A DNA stretch of 64,000 bases from Bombardia bombarda (Eukaryota > Ascomycota > Sordariomycetes > Sordariales > Lasiosphaeriaceae): contig JAULSR010000012.1 in the NCBI GenBank assembly GCA_030512295.1, forward strand, positions 124,001-188,000. The letters run 5' to 3'. Every line of letters begins with the position of its first letter. Position 1 is the stretch's first letter. Under the pieces are notes generated by a model, which was not told where the DNA came from, did not search any database, and saw only the letters and a list, made by a program, of their open reading frames with translations. A program made the translations under genes and the position numbers. Below are positions 42,495-54,616 of this stretch, one piece after another.

Positions 42495-43943
42495 ATGATC
42501 CTCCTTCAACAAAAGTTCGAAAGCATTTAGTTCAGAGTTTTCTCGGATCGAACACGTCTCGATGCTAACCAATTCAGCTCGTTGTATAGCCAGCGATCTG
42601 GCGGCGGTCAAAGACTTGGAAGTGAGCATGTCGCTCCACATATACTCTGTTTATATCATGTCGTCGCTGCCCCCGGCCGGTGACAGTCGATGTATCTTCC
42701 TATTCTCCCCATATTTCGCCCGGTTAACACTCATGGAATGGGGAAAACGTGATTGGCGAGAGCTCCTGAGAATGGACGAAAGGGTATGGCCATACATAAA
42801 GCCATGTCCTTCGGGAGAGTGATGGGATGGATCCATCAACCAGTCGGTCGCCACTTCATTGGAATTGGCGACGGAACATCTCCGTGAGAAGCAAGTGGGC
42901 ATTCCAATCACAGGACTGAGGACTGGGCGCTCAATACCTTTACTATCACGACATATCAACCCTTCAGACTCGTGGGGATGTTTTGGGAATGCCTTCTGCT
43001 TGAACCTGAGCGTCACTTTGAGGGACAGGTGTGTAAGATATGGCGCACATACTTTTGACACAGGGGGGAGGGAGTCTTCGGTTCAGTTCGGTCTGGGACT
43101 GGGCCAGGAGATGATGATTTAATGGGACACTTCAATAGGATGCGCATGGCTGGATGTGTGGCTGACTGATCGGCATGCTGTCGGCATGGCGATACGATCA
43201 AGCTAGGAAAATATACAACATAAAACGTTTGGCATAGGTAAGTGGTCTGCTGTAAGTGGGTGACGGCCTTGTCTGGCCTTTCTTCGATGGTGGCTATAAC
43301 TAGCAATGGCTGGATCCATCTGACTGACCTTTGCTTTTCTGGTCGGGTAATTTGTCCGGATCACATTTCGGCTGGTTTATGCGTGCTTTGACTCAATCGC
43401 CTTTTGTCTTCACTACTTACCGCAAGTGGTTTTCTTTTTCTTATTTCCTTGAGTCACTTGATATCCATACATTCCCGTTGTTTTTGGTCTTGTTTGTGGT
43501 TTATTGGCTCTGGTATTCCGGACATGATTCTGGGCTTCTTCCTTCTTGCCGGGATTTACAGAAGGCGTTGTGGACTGTGAGCAGACAGCGAGCTATTTTA
43601 GTTTAATAAGAAGCAGCCTTCGCAGGAAATATCTTGCTTTTACTTCGTTATGAGGAAGCAAACAGCCATGGCGAGCTTATCGTGTATGCAACCCTAACCC
43701 TTTGCTGGGTGTGACTTGTGGGCGGTGGACCGGCAGAAGCTCGGTCCATGCCAAAAGATTTCCATTGACAGGGGAAGACAGGTGCAATTGGGCGCCAGTG
43801 CACCTCTGGGCCCTGACTCTGGAGCCGGTCGCGACCTTCGTGAATCGTGAATCGTGAATCGTGAATCGTGATCGCGCAACCGCAACGGCAACGGCAGAAA
43901 TCACCCACATCGACAAAGCCTGCCCCCCTCGGCCGCCGACAGG
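42495..43943. other. Intergenic, no supported gene
   Basis: The ORFs are short and without family resemblance. A 7-base repeat lies at 43839-43866, about 80 bases before the MRP17 start. Confidence 0.5.
43839..43866. repeat. 7-base tandem repeat (4 copies)
   Basis: The unit cgtgaat is repeated four times exactly, followed by aacggc-type repeats, in the likely promoter or leader of MRP17. Confidence 0.92.
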
Positions 43944-44445
43944 ATGCTATACGAAACGATTGGCATTGTGAGTAGCAGTCTTATGTGGACTTTTGTACAT
44001 GTTTTCTCGTCGCTAACCAGTGCTTTTGGGGCGCTACAGGTCCGGACGGGCAGTCTCGCCGAGGTCAAGGAGTGCGCTTTCTCCCCTTCATCTTCTCCCC
44101 TACGCAATCTATTCAAGCCAGCGACACGACAGCTGACAGTAGCTCCCACATAGAATCGTCCTCACAGCCGGGCAGCTCATCCTCCGCCAGGGCGGCGTGA
44201 TCCGCAACATCCAGAACTGGGGCGTCTTCATGCTCCCCAAGGCCATCACCGTCTCCCAGGCCCGCCACACGCGCGGCCACTACTTTGCCATCCGCTACGA
44301 CTCGGCCATCAAGACACACGAGGAGATCCGCAAGACCCTGGGCGTCGACCCCCGCGTCATTAGAACCGCCAACGTCAAGCTGGGCGACGGCAAGCTCACC
44401 ACCATTGGCAAGTTTGGCGCAATTCCCTGGAAGGCCCTGGAGTAA
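43944..44445 (+). CDS. MRP17: Mitochondrial small-subunit ribosomal protein bS6m
   Basis: Three exons, 43944-43967, 44040-44071 and 44154-44445, encode 115 aa. The first two exons are tiny (8 and about 11 codons). Their joins give MLYETIGIVRTGSLAEVKEIVLTAGQLILRQGGVIRNIQNWG, the standard bS6m opening. HYFAIRYDSAIKTHEEIRKTLGVDPRVIR and VKLGDGKLT complete the S6 fold. Known role: component of the small (37S) subunit of the mitochondrial ribosome, encoded in the nucleus. Length agrees with fungal homologs. Import signals of bS6m are internal or very short, so the lack of a transit peptide is normal. Introns so close to the start codon are common in fungal genes. Confidence 0.94.
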
Positions 44446-46207
44446 TTGGAGGCATGAATCGACCGGGACTACCAGACAGGACGACAACCGAAGAAAGGCT
44501 GTAGCCAAACCACCAGCCCACCGAGATGAGCGCAGCATACCCAGTCAAGGCACTGGCAAACAGAAGGAGAAGGGGAAAGGAGGAGCCAAAATACCCACAA
44601 ACAAGCGCGATGGAGATCAGTCAGGTCCGTCGGCAAACCAACCAACAAACCCAGCTGGGCAAACGCCGCCGCTGTCACCACCGCTGTACGTACGAAAGGA
44701 ATGGAATGGCATGGGACGGGCTGGTGGATGTACGCTACAAGATTTGTACGATACGGGACACAATAAAGACATTTTGTACATACACGGACAGAAGGGACAG
44801 AAGGGCAGTTCTCTTCAGCAAAGGAGTCGTCCAACCTGTCTCCCAATCGAGAATGACTATGGCTTAGTCTGTTCGAAGTCAAGGAACGTGACCTTTTTAT
44901 CTCTATGCCTGTCTCGCCCTCTCGGCTTTGCGGGCCTATGAACCTGAGCGCATAACCATTTCCTTCAGCAAGCAGGCCCCAAGATGAGAACAGCGAGATA
45001 AACAAGCATTTAGCAGACCCGATACAGGTCGAACCCGAAGCCAAAGGGACCGCCAAGCCAACGCCAAGCCAGGGCCAGCCAAATATCATGCATACCTCGG
45101 TACAATAATAATACATAAGGTACATATACCCCCTTGCTATATACCAGCTCACTTACCTTGACTTCCTGAATCTAAAAACGGTCCCAACCCTAGAGTCTCT
45201 GCACGTGCAAAATAGATACGTACACTAGACTAGACTAGTGTGCTTCTACCGGGGGTGGCAGGTAGGCATGCGTTTCGTTTCATGCGCGCCAATTGGACGC
45301 AACGTTGCTTCGATCAAGAAAATAAGTTTCCGACGAGAGTTGTATCGGCGGAATTGCAAGTTACTATTTATGTGTACGTACGTAGTATCTCCCTCCAGCA
45401 ACACTGCTACCTAGGTCTAATCAAGGTACAACTACCTGCTTACCTACCCAGTACCTACGGCCTTATTTTCTTGTGCAACCGCAATTGCAACCGACAATCA
45501 TCCACATGACGGTGCTGACCTTGACCTCCGGTCCATCAACTAATGTACTTACAGGGGGGTGGCAGACGACAAGGCAATGCAGATACGTATGTACTTTACA
45601 GTTACCTGACCAAGACCTGCCTGCCGTGGTACTACTCTACCCCTGAGTGAAAAAAGGGTTGCCTGGGTATTTCAGCACCCGACGTTCTCGCAGCTTCAAT
45701 GCCCCCATGTCTAGAAATCCGATAAATGATCGATAGAAACATCCTCAATAATCAATAAACCAAGTAGACACCTAGATAGCTGCATGATGGGGCATTAACA
45801 CCTCATCAGTGCCTCTCTGTTTGCCTTCAGATATGGTCGTTTGTCTGTATACCGATTTGTCTGGTAGGGTACCTATAATCCGCCTGTTTCTCTGCCAGTC
45901 TGCCCGGGGATGTATGCCAACATGCTATGATGCGCTAGTATGACAATTTGTTTGCTCTTTCTTTCCTGTCTTTATCACTGATGTGTGTCTGTTGTCTATC
46001 CACTACTCGTAGCGGGTTGGATAAACACTTTGCACTCCAACCGCCCCATTCCACCCAGTTACCTCATAAATACCGTCAACGGACTAACTGACAGCCTGCC
46101 ATTCTGGCTGCACACACAACAGGCCGGTCTGTCGGTCTGCCTGTTTGTCTGTCGTAGTTTCCTTCGTCGTCTAAATAAGCCACCCGTGTAGGTAGGCAAG
46201 CACCGCT
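44446..46207. other. Convergent intergenic region, no supported gene
   Basis: Lies between the 3' ends of MRP17 and DCN1. It contains several tacctaggt and ctagactagactag words. Nothing coding is recognised. Confidence 0.5.
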
Positions 46208-48520
46208 CTAATCATCAACCTCCATCACCTCAACGACGTCCGCCTTGGCCTTGACTACCCCCTTCTCCCTGCACCACACGACAAAGTCATCAATAACGCC
46301 GGGCCACGCTTGGTCCTCTGACCAGAAACCCAACGTTTCGTCCTCCATCGTCTTCTCGGCGAAGTGCAGTGTTTGGCTCCACATGTCCTTGTTGACGCTG
46401 CGGGTCCACTTCTCCTCAAGGTACCTCTTCCACACGTCCAGCCAGTTGACATTCCTGGTCTGCCACGGCCTGACCTTTTCGCCAAACAGCATATCCCAAA
46501 ACACAATGGCGATCTCCTTGTCGAGCGCCTTTTGCGCTGGTTCTTTGCCAACCTGAAAGGCACGTTGGTATACCCTTTTGAAGTATGCTGGGTCTCGCGG
46601 GAGCTTGTCGATGCACGCGCGTACGTACTTCCTGTGTGCTGCCGTATCGGCCGGTACACGCGAGTCAACAGATACTTGCTTCCAGCCGTCCACGTAGCCA
46701 CCTCGCGTCATCTCACTGAAGCTGATGGCCTGCACAATGTCGAGCACCACAAACAGCTCGTAGCTGAGATGGTCGACATTCATGAGTTTTGCGTAGGCCT
46801 CGATCGACTCGGCCGACATGGTTTTGCGGGAGCTGTCATTTTCGATGTCTTGTTCTGTGACCAGATAAGCAGGCTGTTGTGCCGCTTAGGTAGCTGGCAG
46901 GAGAAAAACGCACCACTCAGGAGAGCATCGAACATGTCATTCAACTTTACTGTCGAGCTCTCAGTAGCCACGTCATCGCTTCCATTGCCGTTGAAATATC
47001 TAGCCGCAGACACAGGTTAGTGTTTTCATGTCATATCAGCGGGAAAATCGGGTTCCTCGAGATGCATGATATAGACGGACAAGACGGACTTGGGCTTGGG
47101 TTTTGACTTGTGACTGATAATCGACTTGATTATCGACTTGGGGGTGTGCAGTTTGCCCATATCCGGGTCTGGAGAAGGAGTGGTGGTGATGGTGGTGGTA
47201 GTGGTGTTGGTGCTGGATATCGCAACCGACTGATGCTTCTGCTGCTGTTCCTGCGCGGCCTGGTGGCCCTCCCGCTCTGGCCTGTGCCTGGTCTGGTGGA
47301 CTGGCGGCGGCTTATCCCGAACCTGGTCCCGCGATTCTGAACACGAGTCGCCGCTCTCCGTCTCTGACGCGCCCACACCGTGGCCGTGTGTGATAATTGC
47401 CGATGACGGCGACTTGTTCTGTGTATGGCCGTTTCTCTTTTGGAAGCACGACGTGAAGAGCTTGGGAAACATGACACGGGCATCGAGCGATGCCGCGGAC
47501 GCGGCCATGACGGAGAGGGGGGGAGCGCGAGGGCGGGACGCGGGATGATCAGAGGCTCAAGTAGTCGTAGTGGGGATCAATCTTTCCAGTCCAGCCGGCT
47601 CCACTGGAAAGGCATGGATGGATGGGTTGCAACCCAGATCTCGCTTCGGAGTCGTTTGCCTATCAGGCCAGGGGGAGGAAGGAGGTAACGGCGGCGGAAT
47701 GATGCAAGACGCATATGTATGTATGTATGGTTGTGTTTGTGTAGTGTAGGATGATGGATAAGCAAGTACTTGGTAAAAGAAAAAGGGATGTTTTCTGCTT
47801 GTCCGGCAAAAAACATTGTGAGACACCACGACTACCCCGTTGTCGATCCCTCACAGCACCACGGGCATGTGTAGTCTAGGCCGAAGATTGGATCGGGAGA
47901 CAAGACAGCAGCATAACAGCACTACCGGAGACTGACGCTATGGCACATGGGCAAACCAAATATGCCTCTTCTGCCAACTCCCTCTTGTGTAACGGAATAT
48001 CCAACAGCAGGAGAAGCATAGCAATTAAAAAAGAGATAGGAAGCAGCTCACAGATTGGCGGCGACATCGAGGTCGTAGTTTGCACTTTTGAGGTACTGTA
48101 AGCCATCCGAAATTCAATGGTTAGCATCCTATTGCATCACTTCGTATAGAATAGTAAGTAGCTCAGGAAGTCTGAAAGGGCCGCAGGGCACAGGGCAGAG
48201 GGGCCCCCGTCGCAATTGTCGGTCAGTTGCAGGTCAGCAAGGAAAACGGGGACAAGACGAGTCGGTCCGATATGGCAGCCCAATGGGGCCGACGGCGGGA
48301 CAGCGACGAAAAGTAAGTGTTTTCCTTTAAAGATAGAGAGAAGGGACAAAAGAAAAAGGAATGCTAGATTGTGCAACAGACAAGGTAAAGAAGGTAGACG
48401 AAGGAAAAAGCAACCTACGCGGGTAGCGCTCTCCTTAGACGCGTTGGTGGCCTGCATGAACTGCGACACCAGCTTCCGCTGCGTCGTAGTCGAGGGTATC
48501 TTGATGTTGCGGGAGGACAT
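46208..48520 (-). CDS. DCN1: DCN1-like neddylation cofactor
   Basis: Exons 48520-48419, 48095-48052, 46999-46914 and 46854-46208 encode 292 aa. Residues about 12-55 are the UBA-like domain (TTTQRKLVSQFMQATNASKESATRYLKSANYDLDVAANLYFNG; note that exon joins fall inside it). Residues about 95-280 are the PONY/DCUN1 domain: LFVVLDIVQAISFSEMTRGGYVDGWK, FKRVYQRAFQVGKEPAQKALDKEIAIVFWDMLFGE, WLDVWKRYLEEKWTRSVNKDMW, FWSEDQAWPGVIDDFVVW. Known role: scaffold-type E3 that speeds transfer of Nedd8/Rub1 from Ubc12 to cullins, so it activates cullin-RING ligases. An acidic tail VVEVMEVDD ends the protein. Intron 2 is 1052 bases, long for this genome, and holds a 160-codon same-strand ORF. Confidence 0.93.
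47026..47508 (-). CDS. 160-aa ORF nested in DCN1 intron 2
   Basis: Starts with ATG at 47508 and ends with TGA at 47026, wholly inside the intron between DCN1 exons 2 and 3 and on the same strand. The product is hydrophilic, starts MAASAASLDARVMFPKLFTS, has a poly-Thr run (from a gtggtg repeat) and a basic KSIIKSIISHKSKPKPKSVLSVYIMH segment near the end. I recognise no domain and no signal peptide. It could be a nested gene, an alternative terminal exon of DCN1 transcripts, or a chance ORF. Its composition is more protein-like than typical shadows. Confidence 0.4.
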   Translation of the reverse strand: MAASAASLDARVMFPKLFTSCFQKRNGHTQNKSPSSAIITHGHGVGASETESGDSCSESRDQVRDKPPPVHQTRHRPEREGHQAAQEQQQKHQSVAISSTNTTTTTITTTPSPDPDMGKLHTPKSIIKSIISHKSKPKPKSVLSVYIMHLEEPDFPADMT

Positions 48521-50798
48521 GGTGGTGACGATGATGATGTGCCGACGATGGCGGTCAGTCGGGTCGATCGATCCGTCGTCGCGCGAGATGCCGACCAGGT
48601 GGGAGCCAGCAAGCACAGCACAGCACAGCGGTTGAGGGCAGCAGACCAAGCGCGACAAGGCTCAGCGATGCGATGCGATGGTCGGTCGGGTAGTTCGGGC
48701 GGTCGATCTGTCGGTCGGTCAGTCGGTCGGTCGTTCGTTCGTTCGTTCGTTCGTCGTCGCGATACTGTACAGTGGAGGTAGATTTTTTCAGGCGGGCTCC
48801 AGCTAGGTATCTGGCAGTCGCGCCTCTCGCTCGCCAAGAGAAGCTTGTTCAGGCAGACGGGAGGATGCTGGATCCCTTCGTCACGTCTTGTTTGCTTGGT
48901 ATTATTATTAGGCAGTAGGTACCTGGGCAGAATTGCTTCTTTTTATCGTCTATCGCTGTGTTGGTGCTGAGCTAGTGCTGTGGCCGTGACAGTGCGCTGG
49001 GCTGGCTTGCACGTTGGGGGAGGAGGTGGGGGTGCTGGCCCCTGTGGCAGGCAATCGCAGTCGCTGGAAGTTGGAGTGCGTCGCAAAAAGAGGGGTAGAT
49101 GAGATGATGATTACGGATACACAGCAGGGTAACCGATAACCTGGGAGAAAAGTTCGCGAACAGTCACGAGGGACCAAAACAAGAAAAAATGCAGGCGATT
49201 CGTGAGGTGAAGAAGAAGAAGAAGTAGGTAAGAACAAACCAAAACCAGAGCTTGGTGAAGCGGCAGCTAAGAACTTCCAGTTGTCATGGAGGGGTTCGCT
49301 GGGGCGAGGCAGGTACGAATCGAAAATGACCTACCTGTCTTGCAGCTTCCTCGAGAGTTTGACGGCGATAAGTCTTATCGGGACTTGGCAGCATTAAAAC
49401 GGGAAGGTACCTCTGGCCACACAGAACTTTTGCCCCGCGGCAAAGTACCTTCTGGGCTTCTTTATCGATTCGTCCCATATGGCTTCCTTTCCAGTACCCC
49501 CTTTCTTAAATCAAAGGAATTCTCAACATAACCTGGCAATGATTTGCGGGAGCACCCGAGGAATGGAATGCTTGGCGAGGAACATGAAATGCATCGATGA
49601 GGTAATTATGCGAACTGTCAAATCCAGAAAAAGAGAGTAAAATGAAATAAATTTCCAAAGGGTATCGCGACCGAGACCAACATGCCCCGTCCCCAAATGC
49701 TGTTAACTGCTGCTTGCTAGTACCATTCTGACTATCTACATCCATCCCCACCATACGACCATCCCTCTGCCGTCCTCCTCCCCAAAAGAGACATACAGCA
49801 TAAAGCCGTCGCCATGAGAACTCTTATGTAACAAACACCCAAGAAACAACAAGAATACTACTATTATGCGTGACGCCCGAAATCATGTTTGTAGTACAGC
49901 CAGCGCCAATAAATGTGTTTGTGGCAAAGCGCCAACCGAGAATGTCGTTTGGGAACGAGAAGGGAAGAAAATATGAAAAGACGCCATGCAAACAAACAGG
50001 CATAGAGAGTCCAACAAGACAACAAACAAAAGACGTGCGGAAAATAAGACGAAAAAAGAAAACACCCCCCCCCCCCCCCCATCAGTCCATCCCACCCACT
50101 CCTTCAAACCTCACCATACTATTACCAATAACACCCTTGATACCCTCAACCACAACATCACACCCAAGACCCTGATCACGCTGATTTTGTCCACCATCAA
50201 CACTGACAAAGTCATACACATGCACATGAGACCCCTCGGCAACGCCATGCCCATGCTCGCCCCCATCGCCATCAACACCGACATCCACCTGTCCATCAGA
50301 CAGCCCGACAGCCCTCGCCAAACCAGTATTACTATCCACTCCCCGTCGCGCTCCGTGAAGCAGCCCATCACTCTCCTCCTCCTCGCTCTCCTCCGCCTCA
50401 AGCTCATCAGGGCCAAACGCCCCCGAGCCCAGCCACGTAAACCCAATCGAGCTGACCACGCTCTGCGCCCTGTCATCCAGCCTTGTGCCGGAACCAGCAA
50501 TAGCAGTACTCGCGGCCGCAGCCGCAGCATTTCGATATAAATCACCAATGGTTGTTGCCTCGTCCACGATGCTCACTTTCCTACTTCCCGTACCAATCCT
50601 CAACGTAAGGTTCTTTGGTCTTTTGGAGCTGCCATCCGGCCCAACGTCATCATGACCACCGTAACTGCGAGCAGCAGCGTTATCTCCTCTATACCTATTT
50701 CGATTCTGAATTTGAGCAACCTGTTTCCCTTTCAAGGCAGCAGCAGTCGGTATCGAAACACAGCTCCGCCTCCACAGCTTGTTGTCTCTTGAAACCAC
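48521..50798. other. Intergenic: DCN1 promoter and MVP1 3' flank
   Basis: Contains (ggtc)n and (ttcg)n tetranucleotide runs (about 48676-48753) close to the DCN1 start, and a 16-C run at 50065-50080. An open minus-strand frame 50082-50798 follows the MVP1 stop directly but has no ATG at its beginning, so I do not call it. Confidence 0.5.
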
Positions 50799-53735
50799 CT
50801 AGTCCTCAAGCGGCATGCCCTCGAGGTCGTCGAGCAGCCTGCGCCAGTTGTCGGCCAGCATTTCCGAGTACTTGACGCGCTCCTGCGCCCAGTCCTGATT
50901 CCAACGCGTCACGTTGTACTGTGTGTGCTGGAAATACGAGAGCTCGTCGCGAAGGCACTCCTTGACAAATACGGAGCGGTTATGCTGGTTGACAATCGAC
51001 TCCTTGTCCTGTACGTGCCATGTCATGTTAGTCTCGACGCCAAAGGAGATAACATCATGCAATGCAGAATGAAAACTGACTTTGATGATGGCCTCCACCA
51101 CCCTCTCTACCTCGCCCTGCTTGACCATGGCCTCCGGCTTGGCCCGTAGACTCGCCAGCTTCGTCTCGTTCGCCGCAATTCTCCTCTCCAGGTAGGGGAT
51201 GTTGTCCTTGTCCAGCCTCTCCCTCCGCTCAAACAGGTCCCTCAGGCTCACGAGCGCATCTCTCTGCCGCTTCAGATCCTCCAATACGCCTTCATCCCAC
51301 GCCCTCGCCTCGTCCTCCATCAAGCTCTGCGATGTCCGCAGGTGCTTGCTCATCGCTTGTAGCCCGTCGTTCAACAGGGGCACCTCGTTGGTATCTGTTG
51401 CATATGTATCCTCGCTCGCTTCAGTCAAAGATGTCAGGCTCATAGCGATACGTGCGTGATCAGCGGCGACGCCCTCGGAGCGCTTGACCAGCCGGTCCAT
51501 GACACTGCAAACAGTGATGTAGAGATCGGCGCTGCGCTGGACACCCGCTCGAGTGCGGGTGAAAAGGTCCTCGAGGGTTGGGGAGAGGGAGTCTTCGAGC
51601 CCAGGGGGTAGGGAACGACCAGCAAACTCGTCTTGAACGGAGATGGTGGCTTGCTTGCGCCAGACAGAGAGCTCCTAGAGGGACATTGGGTTAGACAAAG
51701 AAAGACACGGAGGGACGGGTGACAGACGGACAGTGAACGAAGGGCTTACTGTGGGGACGGTTAAGAACATAATCACAAGCTGCTCCTGGCCCAGAATGGG
51801 ATGGCGAACTAGAGCGTTCAGGAACCTAGCCAGCCCGCGACGACGCTTCTCGATGAAGGCTCCATCGTTGGACAGATGGTTGCCGTTTACTGTCATGTCG
51901 TCTTGTCAGCAAAGCAAAACTCTGTGGAGAAGAAGCTGAATGTAAAGGCCAGCAGCGAAACTCACCAGCGACCCTCTTGGGCGGCAGTAGCGGCAAGATC
52001 CTGAAGGGATACCTCTTGTGCAGACAGTCCAGTAGCCAGACAAAGTCGCTATAGCGCCGTATGACTTTGCTCCCCCTCCGGGAGCTCGTCACTTCGTAGT
52101 TGTGGTGCTGGAACAGGAACATGCCCTCCTTCTCTGGCAGCAGCGTTACGAGTATCGATTCCCCCTCATTTCCCGCCCGCACGCCACTGCCAATAGTCCT
52201 ACTAGGAGCTACGATGCCAGAGGGCTGACGGCCACTGTCTCCACCAAGACCTGCTTCCTGACCTGCAACGCCAAAGGGTGGAATGATAGGGTTGTTGAGT
52301 GGTGATTGCGGGTTGAAGCCGGCGCCGGGGCCGACAGCCGACGGAGGGTTGCCGTCAAAATAGCCCCATGCCCCCGTGTTTCCTACCGAGCCGGGTACAA
52401 TCTCGCCACCGTGGGTAGCGGATGCGCCCGTGCCCGAGGCTACAGTATTAGTAGTAAAGGTCGAAGTCGTCCGGACGGGCAGTGCTGATGTTGTCTCTTC
52501 GGGACTTGCTCCATAAAGGCCATTATTGTTGACGCTAGTATTACTATTATTGCTCCTGCCGTTCACATTCACGGCAAAGGCGGCCTGGTTGGGCAGGGCC
52601 TGATCATTGGCGGGATTTGGTCTGGCAGGCTCGGGGCCATGGTTATGGTTCTTGTGCACGTCGGGCGTGTTCCAGGGATCGTCGGGGTAGTCCATCGAGT
52701 CCCTCTTCCTGATGGTGTTTTGCTGGTACGAGTGCGGCTGGCGCTTGGGAGAGGAGCTTGGAGCAGCGCGTGGCGGAGTCGAGGGTCGCTGGGGCGGTTT
52801 CGCAGCCAATTCGCCGAGATGCGGCAATACGGGCAGAGGGGCAGACGGGTGCTCGACAATGAGGCCGGGAAGCTTGGGCTGCGGTAGATCTGGGTGCAAG
52901 TTGAAATTACGCAAACGAGGTTAGTCTCGATGGGCGACTAACTGACGGAGATGGGCGATGGATTGGGACTTTGGGGGGGGGGGGCCGCTTGACAGACTGG
53001 GACCCACTAAGAGCTTGCTTGACGTGCGTGCGTGCGGGAGTGGGAGTGGGTGACTTGACTTGACTTGGTGTGGGTGCGCGCAGAGCTTCCAACTTCCAAG
53101 GACAGACCCATTGGCAACGGATATGACGGTGATTGGCAAGGCAAGCAATGATGGGGGCAAAATAAAAAAGAGAGACTCGACTCACTTCGTCGGCGCTCAT
53201 CGACACCATCCAAATTGACAAGCTCGCCCTCCTGCGCGAGCCCGATCAGGGCCAGCAAGACATTGAACTCGTTCCTGCCCAGAGTGACGTCTCCGCCACT
53301 ACCACCACTACCACCTCCAACCCCACCAGGGGCAATGATGCCCATAATGCGCGCCTGCTGGTCGGCGCCCAGCTTGGCAGCCGCGAGGGTGCGTGCAATG
53401 CCCCCGGCTGTGACGCGGACGCCGTTCCCGCCATCTTCGTGCACCACCGCGTCGAATGTGTGAATGTAGCTGTCGGGCACGTCGGACGACGGTAGCAGGT
53501 TGCGGAGTAGGTCGGCGCGTGTCTGTTGCTTTCGGGGCGTCGGCAAGTCCCAGGGCGACGCGGACCGGCTGGGGTCATCGCCTTCGTCGGCGAACAGGGC
53601 TGTCGTTCCCGACTTGGTCATTGGGGACTCGTCGTCGAAGAGGGAGGAGCGGCTGTTGCTGGCGTAGTTGGACGAGCCCATAGCTGCCGGTCGCCGCGGC
53701 TGGTCGTCGGGCGGAGAGCTGCCGAACAGGGACAT
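50799..53735 (-). CDS. MVP1: Sorting nexin Mvp1
   Basis: Five exons, 53735-53186, 52889-51966, 51889-51750, 51674-51081 and 51008-50799, encode 805 aa. All joins keep the frame and restore family sequence (DERRRNLPQPKLPGLIVEH; PPKRVAVNGNHLSNDGAFIEKRRRGLARFLN; VPTELSVWRKQATISVQDEF; EAIIKDKESIVNQHNR). Order: disordered N-terminus starting MSLFGSSPPDD, a helical module (about residues 75-185), a long disordered Pro/Asn-rich linker, a PX domain (about 420-540) with RRYSDF for phosphoinositide binding, and a C-terminal BAR-like helical region ending LADNWRRLLDDLEGMPLED. Known role: PI3P-binding sorting nexin (SNX8 relative) that forms endosomal tubules for retrograde recycling to the Golgi. Confidence 0.93.
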
Positions 53736-54616
53736 GGTGTGAGAGGAGGCAAAGGTTGGCTCCCTATGACTGTAAACTGATGACGATGTGGATGCTGGTG
53801 CAACAAGTTTAAGTAATAAGCTGTGGGCAGTAGTTGTGGTAGTTAGCGGATGATGTTCTGGATCCAAGAAAGAAGCACGCCAAAGTCGTTGACTGGAGCG
53901 AAGGAGCCAGTGTCGTAATGCAATTCGTAATCGAGGACGCGGACTTGTCAGACCAACAAGGCAGGAGGTCAATGGCTGCAACGAGATGAAATTCGGCAGA
54001 CAGATAAAAGTCGGAAAGATGCACTCGACAGCAATTGTGCAGCGTCGATGCAGGCGCGGCGCTCGAGCTGTCTTGTGTCGTTCGGCAGGCAGAGCAGTGT
54101 CGCGGTGGTGGGAAAGGGCGTCGCGGAAGGTGTCAGATGCATGGATGGGATGATGACACACTGGACGGATGGGATCCCCACTGGAATTGGCGACAGCTCC
54201 CTCAGCTCCTCAGCACCCGCGGGGGGCCTGGACTGGGGTAGCTTGTCCTTGGGACGGATGGTGGAACCTGGCCAATGGGGGGCCATGGCCTTGCCAAGCC
54301 GCAGGTTCAACTGCACCAGCGCAGCGGGTCACTAAGGTAAGGTTCCATATTCTGCTCGTAGCCCGGTACACTGATTAGTACCTGGACCACCGCACGAATA
54401 GAGCCATTAAAAAAGACAAACAAAACATGGAATTAAACGGTTATTTATTTTGCTCATTGACCCCTGGCAAAAAAAAAAAAAAAAAAAAAGGGACAATAGG
54501 GTGCAAGGTATCGTATCATAATGTACAATGTATTAGCACTGAGACACGGCAGCATACAGTCGACGAGTTCCTCTCCTCCCGTCTCTCTTCTCCCAAAAAC
54601 CCTAACACAGGCCCGA
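53736..54616. other. Intergenic, MVP1 promoter and MRPL10 3' flank
   Basis: A run of 21 A at 54469-54489 lies about 130 bases after the MRPL10 stop on its strand (reads as T there). Nothing else is recognised. Confidence 0.45.

Noticed and set aside
49284..49531. Short frames on both strands near 49.4 kb
   Set aside because: Under 85 codons, no family resemblance, and no splice-linked partners nearby.
50082..50798. 238-codon minus-strand frame directly after the MVP1 stop codon
   Set aside because: It opens with GTG, not ATG, immediately behind a real stop. Its Asp/Gly/Val-rich second half looks like random G+C-rich sequence. More likely 3' UTR.
54469..54489. Run of 21 A considered as the tail of a retroposed sequence
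   Set aside because: It abuts the 3' flank of an intron-containing gene and there is no second gene copy or target duplication. A simple homopolymer is enough.
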